In this document: positions 36,201 to 45,848 of the stretch, one piece after another | How the letters are laid out: each line of letters begins with the position of its first letter | Position numbering within the stretch: the first letter of the stretch is position 1 | DNA from: Klebsiella pneumoniae | GTDB lineage: Bacteria > Myxococcota_A > UBA796 > GCA-2862545 | Assembly (NCBI GenBank): GCA_945861065.1 | Contig: CAMASI010000010.1 | Coordinates: forward strand, 1-64,000 | DNA length: 64,000 nt | Direction of reading: 5' to 3' | Translations under genes and position numbers: made by a program | Notes under the pieces: generated by a model | Told to the model about the DNA's origin: nothing | Database searches by the model: none | What the model saw: only the letters and a program-made list of their open reading frames with translations

Positions 36201-37425
36201 GTATCGTTGGCCACGAGGCCGCTCCGACCACGCGGATTTCGCCAGAGGCAGTGCGCTGGACGTCGCCGACACAGGTCCCGTCGGCGCCTACGTCGGGACC
36301 GCCCAGGCGAAGGAGCCGAGTTCGCTCCAGGGTGCACCGCGCGTGGACTGCGACCGACCCGTCGCCGTGCACACGTCCGGAGACTTGGAGATCGCCGACA
36401 AACCCACGCGCCGTCGCTTGCGTCAGGGTCAGCGCTCCGTTCGACCAAACCCCATCCGCTTTGATGCGCTCGACGGGTTCTCCGTCAATCTCAGCCGAAG
36501 CGCCTCGCAACTGAAGGTCCACGGCGCCGTCCTGCCCGGAGAGCCGCAGTTGCCCGGTCAACACCACGGCGGTCGTCAAGCGCGCCACGGACGAGACGTC
36601 AAACCGCTCCGTGGCGACGTCCGCCGACCAAGTCGCGGTCGAAGCATCGACACGCGCCTTCAAATCGGCCCGCCCAGCCGTGCCCGAAACGTGCCCACCG
36701 AGCACCACGTTCGTGAGCGGACCGGCCGCCGTCACTACCGCGGAAAAACCCCGCAGGTCCGCGGCCGCTGACGTCTCGATCAGCCTGGTCCCCGCTGGGT
36801 CCACGACGACGGCACCCGCCAAGGTCCAAGGCGCAATTTCAGGCGCTACAAGTCCGCCGGATACGCCATCCAATACGGCGACCACCGTCGCCCCAGCGCT
36901 ATAGAATCGGCCGTCCACGGACCCGTTTTCCACAACAATCGAAGGGCTCCCAACCACGGAGACCGCCACCTCACGTATCGCCACCTGATCGACACAAACG
37001 TCCACGCCCAGGCCCGCCCAGGGTTCGGCGTTTGGCGCTGACGCAGGGAGCAAGCTCGCAAGGTCAAGCTCACCACCAGGCCCGACCGTCGCCACCACGG
37101 TCAGCTTCTCCACCGTCAACGAACGAACGTGCAACCCTCGGTGCCACAGCGCGGCTGGGTCCAGATCGACGCTGACCCGGCCCGCAGAGATCACATCGCG
37201 ACCCGAGGCGTGCACGACGACATCGGACACCACGAGACGAAGAAAACCCTCGAAGGCCACCTGTCCGACGGTCACCTCACCCTGTGCGAGAAGCGCAGTC
37301 AGCCGCTCGCCGAGCTGTTCTGCGGCCCACTGATCCCACTTCGTACTGAACCAAACGCTCGCGACGACGCCCGACCCGAACACCAGCGCCGTTCCCGCAA
37401 GTACCCATCGCACCCTGCCCGTCAT
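33223..37425 (-). CDS. tamB: TamB-like translocation and assembly protein (DUF490)
   Basis: The product is 1,400 residues. The ATG overlaps the TamA-like stop (ATGA). One N-terminal membrane anchor (VRWVLAGTALVFGSGVVASV) is followed by over 1,200 residues of repeating short beta strands (LDLDVSGTGIPLGLLALG and many similar), as expected for the long hydrophobic-groove beta-taco that bridges the periplasm. The C-terminal DUF490 region is clear: DLTIQGTPSAPDLSLTSEAY, then LTQRLVLATGLGYP and the closing LGWEIRF. It should work with the preceding BamA-family protein to insert outer-membrane proteins or move lipids to the outer membrane. It is longer than E. coli TamB (about 1,260). Confidence 0.9.
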   Translation of the reverse strand: MTGRVRWVLAGTALVFGSGVVASVWFSTKWDQWAAEQLGERLTALLAQGEVTVGQVAFEGFLRLVVSDVVVHASGRDVISAGRVSVDLDPAALWHRGLHVRSLTVEKLTVVATVGPGGELDLASLLPASAPNAEPWAGLGVDVCVDQVAIREVAVSVVGSPSIVVENGSVDGRFYSAGATVVAVLDGVSGGLVAPEIAPWTLAGAVVVDPAGTRLIETSAAADLRGFSAVVTAAGPLTNVVLGGHVSGTAGRADLKARVDASTATWSADVATERFDVSSVARLTTAVVLTGQLRLSGQDGAVDLQLRGASAEIDGEPVERIKADGVWSNGALTLTQATARGFVGDLQVSGRVHGDGSVAVHARCTLERTRLLRLGGPDVGADGTCVGDVQRTASGEIRVVGAASWPTIQLPTLLAGATSAAFDVEVVENTVTGTVRLNARAVVAGGAKVGRVTSPPLRLRVAAGQVDVGGAMTLVDLVAGPLVAVDPVYVKFEARSSERGVELDADARLGHLTVAGFEGHSGSVQIAALGNDVNARVTLNAESHPLFETVAQWHGADSTLELNGLVLAPSLRAVWKAPMPVRLIVADGGVTDAHVDLEGALGHITIDGDLGTLGRLDGRVVAHDLQLDVLSELWPESFDGWFGVANVELTLAGDAADPDVVGVVDIGGLWIPDAVRWLDVSGTVRRTAGVLTPDLEIGFAGAPVGRVSGAVPVVGAIDATAIDPEGRASVLFDLFPGSFEQLNRALPSLPVMPEGSVSARVAVRGNVRDPELETSWVAEVVVPGWPEPGRVEGRWSRTPADGVRGFADARRGFESFVTVDAAAKDRLSEVFAAALGGLALPESSSWLGEVAGRVSGAQVDVQGLLAAASLDLPIVGALSGDVAWSGPAFTPRLRSSVRWTDGEVAGVPVDAATLAVEPRSDGAYDLALATAFPDGGSFSVTGTSPDPFTGGAVDLDVSGTGIPLGLLALGDRAIHAAGGVVNLSGTVGGTLALPEPELVLAVVDGRLTYPPWGLAVDGLMVEAEVDRRRLRIERMTANTAPARRVSDADATALSRITAAGGVRRADDGTLAFGVNLGFDNAWVAGRPDLALRVDGNADVSGNWPSVTVRGDVVVVSGRVLMNTADAAAAPKELDARLHVVSAAPETVRPSVPVAAPVDLDVDLALDLGRNLQLVVGMPFVDDGGDVGAAVGRMDVTARLGGQVALTVDDGTPVLVGVVDVVGGHASLLRSRFELSEGTVTFAGGDPWEPDLDLAARMDLTGASVDLTIQGTPSAPDLSLTSEAYADPAMVMAMVLTGTRPDSLGTDQGAAAAGAVAGVLFDRVVGAASAGSASVDADGTVRVGFPVARSLYVQSVVAPNAGLGENSLTLEAEWALTQRLVLATGLGYPNSWTDLGWEIRF

Positions 37426-39509
37426 CGGGCTTCCCCAATCACCAGGTAGAACACCATCGCGAAGGGCGGGTGAGACTCGGTGGCTCGCCACGCCGGAAAC
37501 GCCGAGAAAAAATCCGAAACGCGGGCGTTTGCCTCTCCCACCACACAATCGATGACGTCCGCCGGGCCTTGGTCTTCTGGGTACAGCGGGCGGAACGACA
37601 AATCGAATCGGATGGGCCCAACTGCCGTGTCGTAGCGTGTGCCTACGCCGGCAGAAGCGCGCAGCAGGTCTGCAGACAACGCGCCACCCTGTGGCGCCAA
37701 CATGCCCGCGTCTACAAACGTGGCGAGCCGCAGACCCGAACGCAGGTCGTATCGAAACTCCGCGCTCGCCAACCACGCCGAAGTCCCGCCACGGGGCAAA
37801 TACAGGTGGTCGCCTTCCCCGAGCAACGCGAACGGATCTTCGGAGCAGAGCGTCTCGTAAGGACCGACCTGATCGGTCCGAAAGCCCCGCAGGTCCGAGG
37901 CCCCACCGAGAAAAATCTGCTCTGGATAGGGGATGCCCTGGTCGTTGAGCGGCTCGACCCATTCCGCCTTCGCGGTCAGCACCGCCACGAGGGGAAAGCC
38001 TCGGTATCCCAACCGAATCGGGATGTAGCCCCGCATTTCCGCCGTCGCACCGAAGAAGGCGTAGTCGCCCGAGCCCAGTGGGATCGCCTCGCGAAACGAC
38101 AGGGCGCTGTAGGTGCCGCGCCGGCCATGGGTGCGGTCATCTCGCCGATCCAGCGCCAACCCCTGGTCCAAATACGCAAGCTGGTACGGGTTCTGGAAGT
38201 CAGCGCCGAACGAAGACCGCGCTGCTTGGCGCTGCGGGACGGAATCCAACAAGTAGTCGTACTGGGTGAACCCAGGGCCAAAACTGGCCGACAAGTTGCG
38301 CGTAGGCTCGGCCCGAAGGGTGATCGAGGCCGACGGCTGCCGATACCCAAACAGGCCCGACTGTACGTCTTGAACCACGCCACCCTTGGTTTCGAGCCAC
38401 AACTCCTTGCCGCCCAGCCGAGGCCAGCGGAAGGCCAGCTCCGCGCTGTAGGTAGGAAAGAGTGCTTCTGCGCCTGTCGCATCGAAGGACGTCGTTGCCC
38501 CCACCGACGTGGTCAGGTCCATCCGGATGACCCGACGCCCAACGTTGGCGTGCCGAAAAGCCGCCGTCAGCCGCGGTGCAAATTGGGCGCCGTCAAACTC
38601 GACGCCGCCACTGACCCGCAGACGCCGGAAACGACCCTCGGCCAGCCGCACTTCAACGGGCACCTCCGTACGCTCGGGATCCGACAAGTTCGCTTGTACG
38701 GCCGAGACCGAGAACACACCCAGGTCCGACAAACGGCGCCGCGTCTCCGCCAACCTGGTCTGTTTCCAGTTGTCGCCGGTGTCGAAGGGCAGCGCGCTGC
38801 GAACAGCGCCTTCTGGCACCCGAAGCAACCCGCTAACGGTGACCGGCCCCACAGTGGCCAACTTGCCCGGCTCCACGGTCACGAGCAAGTCAACAGCTCG
38901 CTCGTCCTGGTACACCTCCGCGGAGAAATCGCCGACTGCGTAGGGGTAGCCGCTGTCCTTCAGCCGGCTCACCAACAAGTCACGCATCGCAGCCGCGCCC
39001 TCGAGCGAGAACGGATCGCCTTCTCGGACGGGGCCGGTTCGCAAGACCACATCGCCGAAAATTCCGGTCGCTGGGCCCAATCCAGAAATCGTGACGGAAC
39101 GGACTTTCGTCGCCGGACCCGGCACGACGCGACCCACGAGATCGACGACCCCAGCGCGCCGAACCGAAGCCTCCCGGCGACGGACCAATTCCCAGTCGAC
39201 GAACGCGGATTCAAACCATCCCCGATGCGCATAAAACGTGCGGATCCGCTCCTTGTCGGCGTCCAACGCAACGGGGTCGAGCACGTGGGGGCGATGGGTG
39301 AAGGTCAATGGCCACAACAACAGGCCGAACTGCGTGCCCTTCTGCGCCATGGAGGACCGCAGGTCCCAGTCGCTATGGCCCGAGGCCGGCCCGCCGTTTC
39401 CGTCGAAACGAATTCGCCGCACGACGTCTTCACCGGGCGCCCATCGGCGCGCGGGCGTGCAAGCGACGGCCCAAAGGGCCAACAGTCCGAGCAGGAGGCG
39501 CATGACCAT
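37422..39509 (-). CDS. TamA/TamL-like BamA-family outer-membrane protein, possibly lipidated
   Basis: The product is about 695 residues from an ATG with GAGG seven bases upstream. The signal LLLGLLALWAVAC ends in a Cys (residue 19) followed by TPARRW, so lipidation is plausible. Three POTRA-like modules follow (VRRIRFDGNGG, VRSVTISGLGPATG, VGPVTVSGLLRVPEG), then about 380 residues of amphipathic strands forming the barrel. The barrel has the loop-6 motif FLGGASDLRGF of the Omp85 family, and the C-terminus holds VGPIRFDLSF. Coupling to tamB identifies the pair. In Bacteroidetes the TamA counterpart TamL is a lipoprotein, and this gene resembles that state. Confidence 0.9.
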   Translation of the reverse strand: MVMRLLLGLLALWAVACTPARRWAPGEDVVRRIRFDGNGGPASGHSDWDLRSSMAQKGTQFGLLLWPLTFTHRPHVLDPVALDADKERIRTFYAHRGWFESAFVDWELVRRREASVRRAGVVDLVGRVVPGPATKVRSVTISGLGPATGIFGDVVLRTGPVREGDPFSLEGAAAMRDLLVSRLKDSGYPYAVGDFSAEVYQDERAVDLLVTVEPGKLATVGPVTVSGLLRVPEGAVRSALPFDTGDNWKQTRLAETRRRLSDLGVFSVSAVQANLSDPERTEVPVEVRLAEGRFRRLRVSGGVEFDGAQFAPRLTAAFRHANVGRRVIRMDLTTSVGATTSFDATGAEALFPTYSAELAFRWPRLGGKELWLETKGGVVQDVQSGLFGYRQPSASITLRAEPTRNLSASFGPGFTQYDYLLDSVPQRQAARSSFGADFQNPYQLAYLDQGLALDRRDDRTHGRRGTYSALSFREAIPLGSGDYAFFGATAEMRGYIPIRLGYRGFPLVAVLTAKAEWVEPLNDQGIPYPEQIFLGGASDLRGFRTDQVGPYETLCSEDPFALLGEGDHLYLPRGGTSAWLASAEFRYDLRSGLRLATFVDAGMLAPQGGALSADLLRASAGVGTRYDTAVGPIRFDLSFRPLYPEDQGPADVIDCVVGEANARVSDFFSAFPAWRATESHPPFAMVFYLVIGEAR

Positions 39510-39640
39510 CCGGCGGCCTCGGAAACAGCTCCGAGGTACGTCGCGCAGAAGCGTTAGCACGCCTCCTCGGAGTCCCCATTCCCCCCGACATTCGCGCGCT
39601 GCTGCTTCACGCTTCCGCACTCGTCGCAGCTGCCGTTGGG

Positions 39641-40162
39641 GTGGTGCTCCTCACGTCTGGCCTGCTCAGCCAATGGGATGGCCGTCTCACGCACCGACTT
39701 CCGGGCGAGGTCGACGCGCCTGTCCTCGGCGTGGTTTTGCTCGAACCCGACGGCGACTCCCGCGTGTTGTGGTGGCCGTCTTGGGTCGTACAAAGCCTGG
39801 ACCTCAAGGTCGAAAAGTCTAGTTTCGCAGCGCCCCGTGTGAACGGAACGAGGCCGGAGACACACAAATCCCGGTGGAGCCTGTCCTACGGCGTACGAAA
39901 GACGCCGGAAGCGCCCGACATCGACGTGTCCACCCTTTCGTCGCGCACAATGGGATTGGGCGGGTTGTTTTTCTTGGTCGGCCTCGCACTGCGCAACATG
40001 TGGTGGTCCGGTGCGCCGTGGCGAATCGACGCACGCGACGTCGTGCTGCCCGCTGCCCTCGCGAAACCCGGACAACCCATCGTTCCACCCACGGCACCGC
40101 CGCCGCCGCCCAAGCCGGGACCACCACCCCCACGACGTCGCACTGGCCGCGGCAGGCGCTGA
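39641..40162 (+). CDS. Unknown membrane protein with Pro/Arg-rich tail
   Basis: The product is 173 residues from a GTG at 39641. The family was not recognised. A membrane segment lies at the very start (VVLLTSGLLSQW), and the same frame upstream reads as more of a hydrophobic helix (LLLHASALVAAAVG), so the gene may begin earlier, although no ATG, GTG or TTG is there before the in-frame stop near 39503. A soluble, strand-rich region follows, then a second membrane helix (GLGGLFFLVGLALRNMWW) and a cytoplasmic tail with eight or more prolines and RRRTGRGRR. It is divergent from the TamA-like gene and sits 3 bases before the asparagine-synthetase-like gene, so co-expression with that gene is likely. 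Confidence 0.62.
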   Translation: MVLLTSGLLSQWDGRLTHRLPGEVDAPVLGVVLLEPDGDSRVLWWPSWVVQSLDLKVEKSSFAAPRVNGTRPETHKSRWSLSYGVRKTPEAPDIDVSTLSSRTMGLGGLFFLVGLALRNMWWSGAPWRIDARDVVLPAALAKPGQPIVPPTAPPPPPKPGPPPPRRRTGRGRR

Positions 40163-40165
40163 GTC

Positions 40166-42013
40166 ATGGGCGCCATCGTTGGTGTGATTGACTTCGACAT
40201 CGCCGACCCCGCGGACGTGCCCCGTATGGGCGCGGCTATCGCCACACGGGCGTCCGGCGACCTGAGCCGATGGCACGACGGACCCGCGGCACTTGGATTT
40301 CGCCCACGGAGGGCGGGGACCACCCCCCGTCAACCGGTCGTCTCCGGCGACCTGGTCGTCGTGCTCGACGGCTGGGTGTATGAGCACGAGGACCTCGCGC
40401 GCACGGCCGGCGCCGAACCCGGCCTCAGTGACACAGAAAGCGTGGCGAGCGCCTGGTTTCGGTGGGGACCGACCACCCCAGAACGCATGGAGGGCGACTT
40501 CGCCATCGTGGTGTGGAACCGCGCCACCCAACGCCTACACCTCGTACGCGACCCCTTGGGCGTTCGCCCCTTGTATTGGACGGCCAAGGGCCGAAAATTT
40601 GCCTTCGCGAGCGACCCAGAGGCCTTGTTCGCGCTTCCCTGGGTACAACGGTCCGTCGCGTGGAACACGGTGAGCGAGTACCTCGCCTTTCAGGTCGTTC
40701 ATGCGCCGCGAACCCTGTTGGAAGGCATCTTCCAGCTGGAGCCGGGCCATATGATGGAGGTCGGCGACGGTATCCGTCGGTCCGTCCCCTGGTGGACGCC
40801 GTACCACGCGCGGCCGAGCGCCCAACGACCCCGCGAACGAGACCTGGTCGAGGCGCTCAACGACGCTGTGATCGGCGCAGTTCGCCGACGAATTCCGAAG
40901 GGGCGGCCTACCGGCTTGTACCTGTCTGGCGGCCTTGGAAGCACGGCCATTGCCGTGGCTGCTCGCAGCCAGAACTTGGCCCTCCCCGCGTTTACCGTCG
41001 CCCTGGACGACGAAGCGCATCCCGAGAGTCCGTTCGCCGGACGTGTGGCGCGCCTGCTCGGCCTGCCCGAACACCACGAAATTCGCGTGGGGTCTGCCGA
41101 TGTCGCCTCCACGTTCGACGAAGCCGTAAGCGCGCTCGGTCACCCCGTCGGCCAGCCTTCCGCAACGCTGCAACTGCTGCTGGGACGGCGGGCGTCGGCC
41201 TCCGTCGAAGTCGCCCTGTCGGGAGACGGCGGCGACGAACTTTTTGGCGGGCGAATGCTGGCGGGCCTGTCGCGACGCCTCGCGTTCGGCCAGATGCTCG
41301 AACGTGTTCCTGCGCCCGCCCGACGCCTGTGGGCCTCGGTCCTCATCGGCGCACCCTCGGCCCGCAAGGCACTCACCGATCCCCAAGGATGGCCCCTCAC
41401 CCGAGGCCTCGGCGGCCGGGATTTGTTCAGCGACGCCGACCGCCAGTCCTTGTTCCGCGACCCCGAGTTGGTGCGACCCGGGCTTCGTCAGGAAATCCTC
41501 CACCCGTTTTACGACGCGCTGGTCGCGGACCCGATCAACACCGTGTTGTGGGGCTGGCTTCGGTCGTGGCTGGCGGAAGGTGCCTTGCCGCTCGCAGAAC
41601 GTACCGCGGCTGCCGCAGGGCTCGACCTTCGGTTTCCTCTGCTCGACCGCGCCGTGCTCAGCGCCGCGTTCGCGCTACCGGGCACGTCAAAAGTCGGCCG
41701 CATGGGTGGCTCGCTCCACACCCGCTGGCCGCTGCGCGCGTTGTTGACAGGCGCGTTGCCCCCAGCCCTCATCGACCGACCCAAGCGCGGCCTTCCGGTT
41801 CTGCCAGCGTGGCTGGCTCGGTCCGGACGGTTGTTCTTCGAGGCTCGTTTTGCGCGCCTGCGATCAGACCCGAGCGGACCCTTCAACCCCGCCGCGTTGG
41901 ACCTCCTCCGGGCGCGCCTTCCCATGGACCCGGAGGCCGGCACCCGCCTGTGGTCGCTTTTCATCCTCGACGCGTGGCTCAGAAATACCTCGCGCGGAAA
42001 CGAGCGCAGTTAG
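40166..42013 (+). CDS. Asparagine synthetase-like protein lacking the catalytic Cys and the P-loop Asp
   Basis: The product is 615 residues with the two domains of glutamine-dependent asparagine synthetase. The N-terminal amidotransferase half starts MGAIVGVIDF where active enzymes have Met-Cys-Gly-Ile. The nucleophile Cys 2 is therefore Gly, so glutamine hydrolysis is not expected. It still has the fold text VVVLDGWVYEHEDL, EGDFAIVVW and RDPLGVRPLYW. The C-terminal half has the pyrophosphatase loop as LSGGLGSTAIA, with Gly 258 where SGGxDS enzymes have Asp, while GDGGDELFGG and a late FPLLDR are intact. It could be a degenerate regulator, a synthetase with another amine, or related to beta-lactam synthetase-like proteins. 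Its stop is 9 bases before dnaX. Confidence 0.88.
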   Translation: MGAIVGVIDFDIADPADVPRMGAAIATRASGDLSRWHDGPAALGFRPRRAGTTPRQPVVSGDLVVVLDGWVYEHEDLARTAGAEPGLSDTESVASAWFRWGPTTPERMEGDFAIVVWNRATQRLHLVRDPLGVRPLYWTAKGRKFAFASDPEALFALPWVQRSVAWNTVSEYLAFQVVHAPRTLLEGIFQLEPGHMMEVGDGIRRSVPWWTPYHARPSAQRPRERDLVEALNDAVIGAVRRRIPKGRPTGLYLSGGLGSTAIAVAARSQNLALPAFTVALDDEAHPESPFAGRVARLLGLPEHHEIRVGSADVASTFDEAVSALGHPVGQPSATLQLLLGRRASASVEVALSGDGGDELFGGRMLAGLSRRLAFGQMLERVPAPARRLWASVLIGAPSARKALTDPQGWPLTRGLGGRDLFSDADRQSLFRDPELVRPGLRQEILHPFYDALVADPINTVLWGWLRSWLAEGALPLAERTAAAAGLDLRFPLLDRAVLSAAFALPGTSKVGRMGGSLHTRWPLRALLTGALPPALIDRPKRGLPVLPAWLARSGRLFFEARFARLRSDPSGPFNPAALDLLRARLPMDPEAGTRLWSLFILDAWLRNTSRGNERS

Positions 42014-42021
42014 CCAACCGC

Positions 42022-43679
<1,658 letters not shown>

Positions 43680-43683
<4 letters not shown>

Positions 43684-44276
43684 CCGACGACCCCATCCGG
43701 GCGGCAATAGGCCAGCTTCGACGATTTCCCGGCGTCGGAGAAAAGTCAGCAACGCGCCTCGTGTACTGGTTGTTGCGCGCCCCATCGGGCACTGCAGGCG
43801 ACATCGCGCGCGCACTCGACGGCCTCGCCGACAGCGTACGAGAATGCGCGATCTGTTGCGACTTCACTGCACGCGATCCGTGCAACATTTGCAGATCCGA
43901 ACGCCGTGCCGACCAACTGTGTGTCGTCGAGACGCCGGTAGAAGTGTTGGCGATCGAACGTTCCGGCGAGTTCCGCGGTCGGTACCACGTGCTCCATGGC
44001 GCATTGTCACCGCTCGACGGCGTAGGACCTGAATCGCTGAGGGTGCGCCCGCTGTTGGAGCGCTTGCGGACGGGCTCTGTTCGAGAAGTCATCCTGGCCA
44101 CGAACCCCACCGTCGAAGGCGACGCCACCGCCCTGTACCTTGCCCGATTGCTTGAACCGCTGGGGGTGCGCGTCACTCGCCTCGCCCACGGTTTGTCGGT
44201 GGGTTCCGCGATCGAACATGCCGACTCGGTCAGCCTCGCGCGCGCCCTGCACAACCGGCGCGAAGTCGGAACATGA
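43680..44276 (+). CDS. recR: Recombination mediator RecR
   Basis: The product is 198 residues from a GTG overlapping the dnaX stop (GTGA). It has a helix-hairpin-helix (RFPGVGEKSATRLVYWLL), the zinc finger CAICCDFTARDPCNIC and the Toprim segment LCVVETPVEVLAIERSG, ending ARALHNRREVG. It loads RecA at gaps together with RecO/RecF. In most bacteria ybaB (ebfC) lies between dnaX and recR; here it is absent and the genes are fused by a 4-base overlap. Confidence 0.95.
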
Positions 44277-44473
44277 CGCTGCGCCTGAACGGCAATCCAA
44301 TCGCCCTTCAAGAAGGTGCGACAGTCGCAGAACTGCTGAGCAGCAGGGGCATTCCAAGCGATGGCGTCGCGGTCGCCGTCAACCGCACCATTGTGCCCAA
44401 ACGAACGCACGGAACCCACCGCCTTGAGGCAGGCGACGACGTTGAGGTGGTGCGCGCTGTGGGGGGTGGTTGA
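44273..44473 (+). CDS. thiS: ThiS-like sulfur carrier protein
   Basis: The product is 66 residues and has a beta-grasp fold pattern: MTLRLNGNPIALQEGATVAE, LLSSRGI, VAVAVNRTIVPKR, and the end DVEVVRAVGGG. The C-terminal Gly-Gly-Gly is compatible with thiocarboxylation in thiamine thiazole synthesis, where ThiS ends in Gly-Gly. No thiG, thiF or thiH is nearby. It overlaps recR by 4 bases and the next gene by 4, so it is made with them. Confidence 0.82.
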   Translation: MTLRLNGNPIALQEGATVAELLSSRGIPSDGVAVAVNRTIVPKRTHGTHRLEAGDDVEVVRAVGGG

Positions 44474-45066
44474 CCGTCGTATGGCAAGGGCATGGGGTTG
44501 TGGCCATCGACAAGCCGTTTGGCCTTCCGACGCAACGTGGCCCACGCGACACCGACTCCGTGTTGGACCGAGTCAGTGCACAGTTTGGCGCTGCTTTCCC
44601 AGTGCACCGCCTCGATCAAGTCGCGTCGGGCTTGGTGATTGTGGCGGTCACGCGGGAAGCCGCGCGCCGGTGGTCGGAGCTGCTGCAAGTTGGGCGCCTG
44701 CACCGCGGCTACGAAGCCGTCGTGATGGGAGAAACAACGACGTGCATCTGGGACAAGTTCGTCGACGGCAAGGCCGCTCGAACACGGGTGGTCGCCAGCC
44801 CATCACGCGCGGGCATGACCCACGTTTCGGTCAGCCTGGAAACCGGGAGATTCCACCAAATTCGACAGCACGCTGCGCTGGCGGGAACGCCAATCGTCGG
44901 GGACCGTCGCTATGGCATGGAGATCGGTCGACGGTGGCCAAGGCTCGCACTGCATGCGGCGACGCTGATCCTGGACGACGCAACAGACCCGTTGGCCCTG
45001 ACCAGCCCAATTCCAGCCGATCTCGCAGCGTTGTGGTGTTCGGCGGGTCATCCGCCCACCGGTTGA
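44470..45066 (+). CDS. RluA-family pseudouridine synthase
   Basis: The product is 198 residues from a TTG overlapping thiS. The catalytic motif HRLDQVASGLVI has the aspartate of the family, VVAIDKPFGLPTQ is the usual start of the fold, and LETGRFHQIRQHAALAGTPIVGD is the conserved back half. It is short, lacking an S4 domain and the C-terminal extension, like the smaller RluA/TruC types. It converts a uridine in rRNA or tRNA to pseudouridine; the target position is unknown. Its last 12 bases lie opposite the 3' end of the SRP RNA. Confidence 0.9.
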   Translation: MTVVWQGHGVVAIDKPFGLPTQRGPRDTDSVLDRVSAQFGAAFPVHRLDQVASGLVIVAVTREAARRWSELLQVGRLHRGYEAVVMGETTTCIWDKFVDGKAARTRVVASPSRAGMTHVSVSLETGRFHQIRQHAALAGTPIVGDRRYGMEIGRRWPRLALHAATLILDDATDPLALTSPIPADLAALWCSAGHPPTG

Positions 45067-45173
45067 GGACCGGGGCAACCGGAGCCCCGTGGAGGCTGCT
45101 GCCGTTGCTTCCTCTCGGACCTGGCGGGGTTCACAGCGCGCGGTCGCCGGACCCCGGCCCTCAACCGGTGGGG
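45055..45173 (-). ncRNA. ffs: 4.5S signal recognition particle RNA (small bacterial SRP)
   Basis: On the minus strand the RNA reads GCCAGGTCCGAGAGGAAGCA in its centre. This matches the SRP domain IV pattern GUCAGGUCCGGAAGGAAGCA with only a few changes and retains a GNRA tetraloop (GAGA instead of GGAA). The 5' end (CCCACCGGTTGAG...) and the 3' end (...CTCAACCGGTGGG) pair over about 19 bases, forming the long closed rod expected of 4.5S RNA. The length of about 119 nt is normal. It begins 12 bases after the encoded CCA of the upstream tRNA-Ser. It binds Ffh in protein targeting to the membrane. Confidence 0.9.
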
Positions 45174-45185
45174 GATGAATTCAGA

Positions 45186-45273
45186 TGGCGGAGAGAGAGG
45201 GATTCGAACCCTCGGTAGGTTGCCCTACACACGATTTCCAGTCGTGCACCTTCGGCCACTCGGTCATCCCTCC
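45186..45273 (-). tRNA. tRNA-Ser (anticodon GGA)
   Basis: Read on the minus strand: acceptor GGAGGGA pairs with TCTCTCC, followed by G and an encoded CCA. The anticodon arm CACGA-CTGGAAA-TCGTG carries GGA, reading UCC and UCU. The long variable arm GTAGG-GCAA-CCTAC is diagnostic of class II tRNA-Ser, and the T arm GAGGG-TTCGAAT-CCCTC is normal. It is 11 bases from the neighbouring tRNA-Ser. Confidence 0.97.
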
Positions 45274-45284
45274 TCATTACAAAC

Positions 45285-45373
45285 TGGCGGAGAGACAGGG
45301 ATTCGAACCCTGGGTACCCAACGGGTACAGTAGATTTCGAATCTACCGCCTTCGTCCACTCGGCCATCTCTCC
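45285..45373 (-). tRNA. tRNA-Ser (anticodon CGA)
   Basis: Read on the minus strand: acceptor GGAGAGA pairs with TCTCTCC, then G and an encoded CCA. The anticodon arm GTAGA-TTCGAAA-TCTAC carries CGA, reading UCG. The variable arm GTACCC-GTT-GGGTAC and the T arm CAGGG-TTCGAAT-CCCTG are standard. Its 5' end is only 10 bases after the tadA stop codon. Confidence 0.97.
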
Positions 45374-45383
45374 AAATCGCCAA

Positions 45384-45848
45384 TCAAGTCGCGCGGAGCG
45401 CCCGGAAGAAAACCCGCAACTGCTCCGCACATTCGGCACCTAGCGCGTCGGGCACGACATCGAATCGGTGATTGAGCATGGCATGGTTCGACAGGTCACC
45501 CACCGTTCCACACATGCCCCCTTTTGGATCTCGGGCGCCATACACCACGCGGTCTACACGGGCGAGAACCGCCGCACCCGCACACATCGCGCAGGGCTCG
45601 AGCGTCACGATCAACGTGGCACCTGTGAGCCGCCAATGGCCGCCCGCCGCCGCAGCCTGACGCAAGGCCAGAATCTCGGCGTGTGCAGTCGGATCCTGAT
45701 CCACCTCCCGGCGGTTCCATCCTCGACCTACCACCAACCCGTCCTTCACCACGACCGCGCCGACCGGCACATCTCCATGCGCCGCCGCCACCGAGGCGAG
45801 TTCCATCGCCTCACGCATGAAATGCTCCGCCTGTGCGGGCTCCCACAC
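45384..45848 (-). CDS. tadA: tRNA-specific adenosine deaminase TadA
   Basis: The product is 154 residues from a GTG with GGAGG five bases upstream; another in-frame GTG six bases earlier would sit on the ribosome-binding site. Zinc ligands are in TAHAEILAL (His 56, with proton-shuttle Glu 58) and EPCAMCAGA (Cys 86, Cys 89), and RVDRVVYGARDPKGG follows, as in TadA. It converts A34 to inosine in tRNA-Arg(ACG). It is the first gene of a compact unit with two tRNA-Ser genes and the SRP RNA. Confidence 0.93.
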   Translation of the reverse strand: MWEPAQAEHFMREAMELASVAAAHGDVPVGAVVVKDGLVVGRGWNRREVDQDPTAHAEILALRQAAAAGGHWRLTGATLIVTLEPCAMCAGAAVLARVDRVVYGARDPKGGMCGTVGDLSNHAMLNHRFDVVPDALGAECAEQLRVFFRALRAT

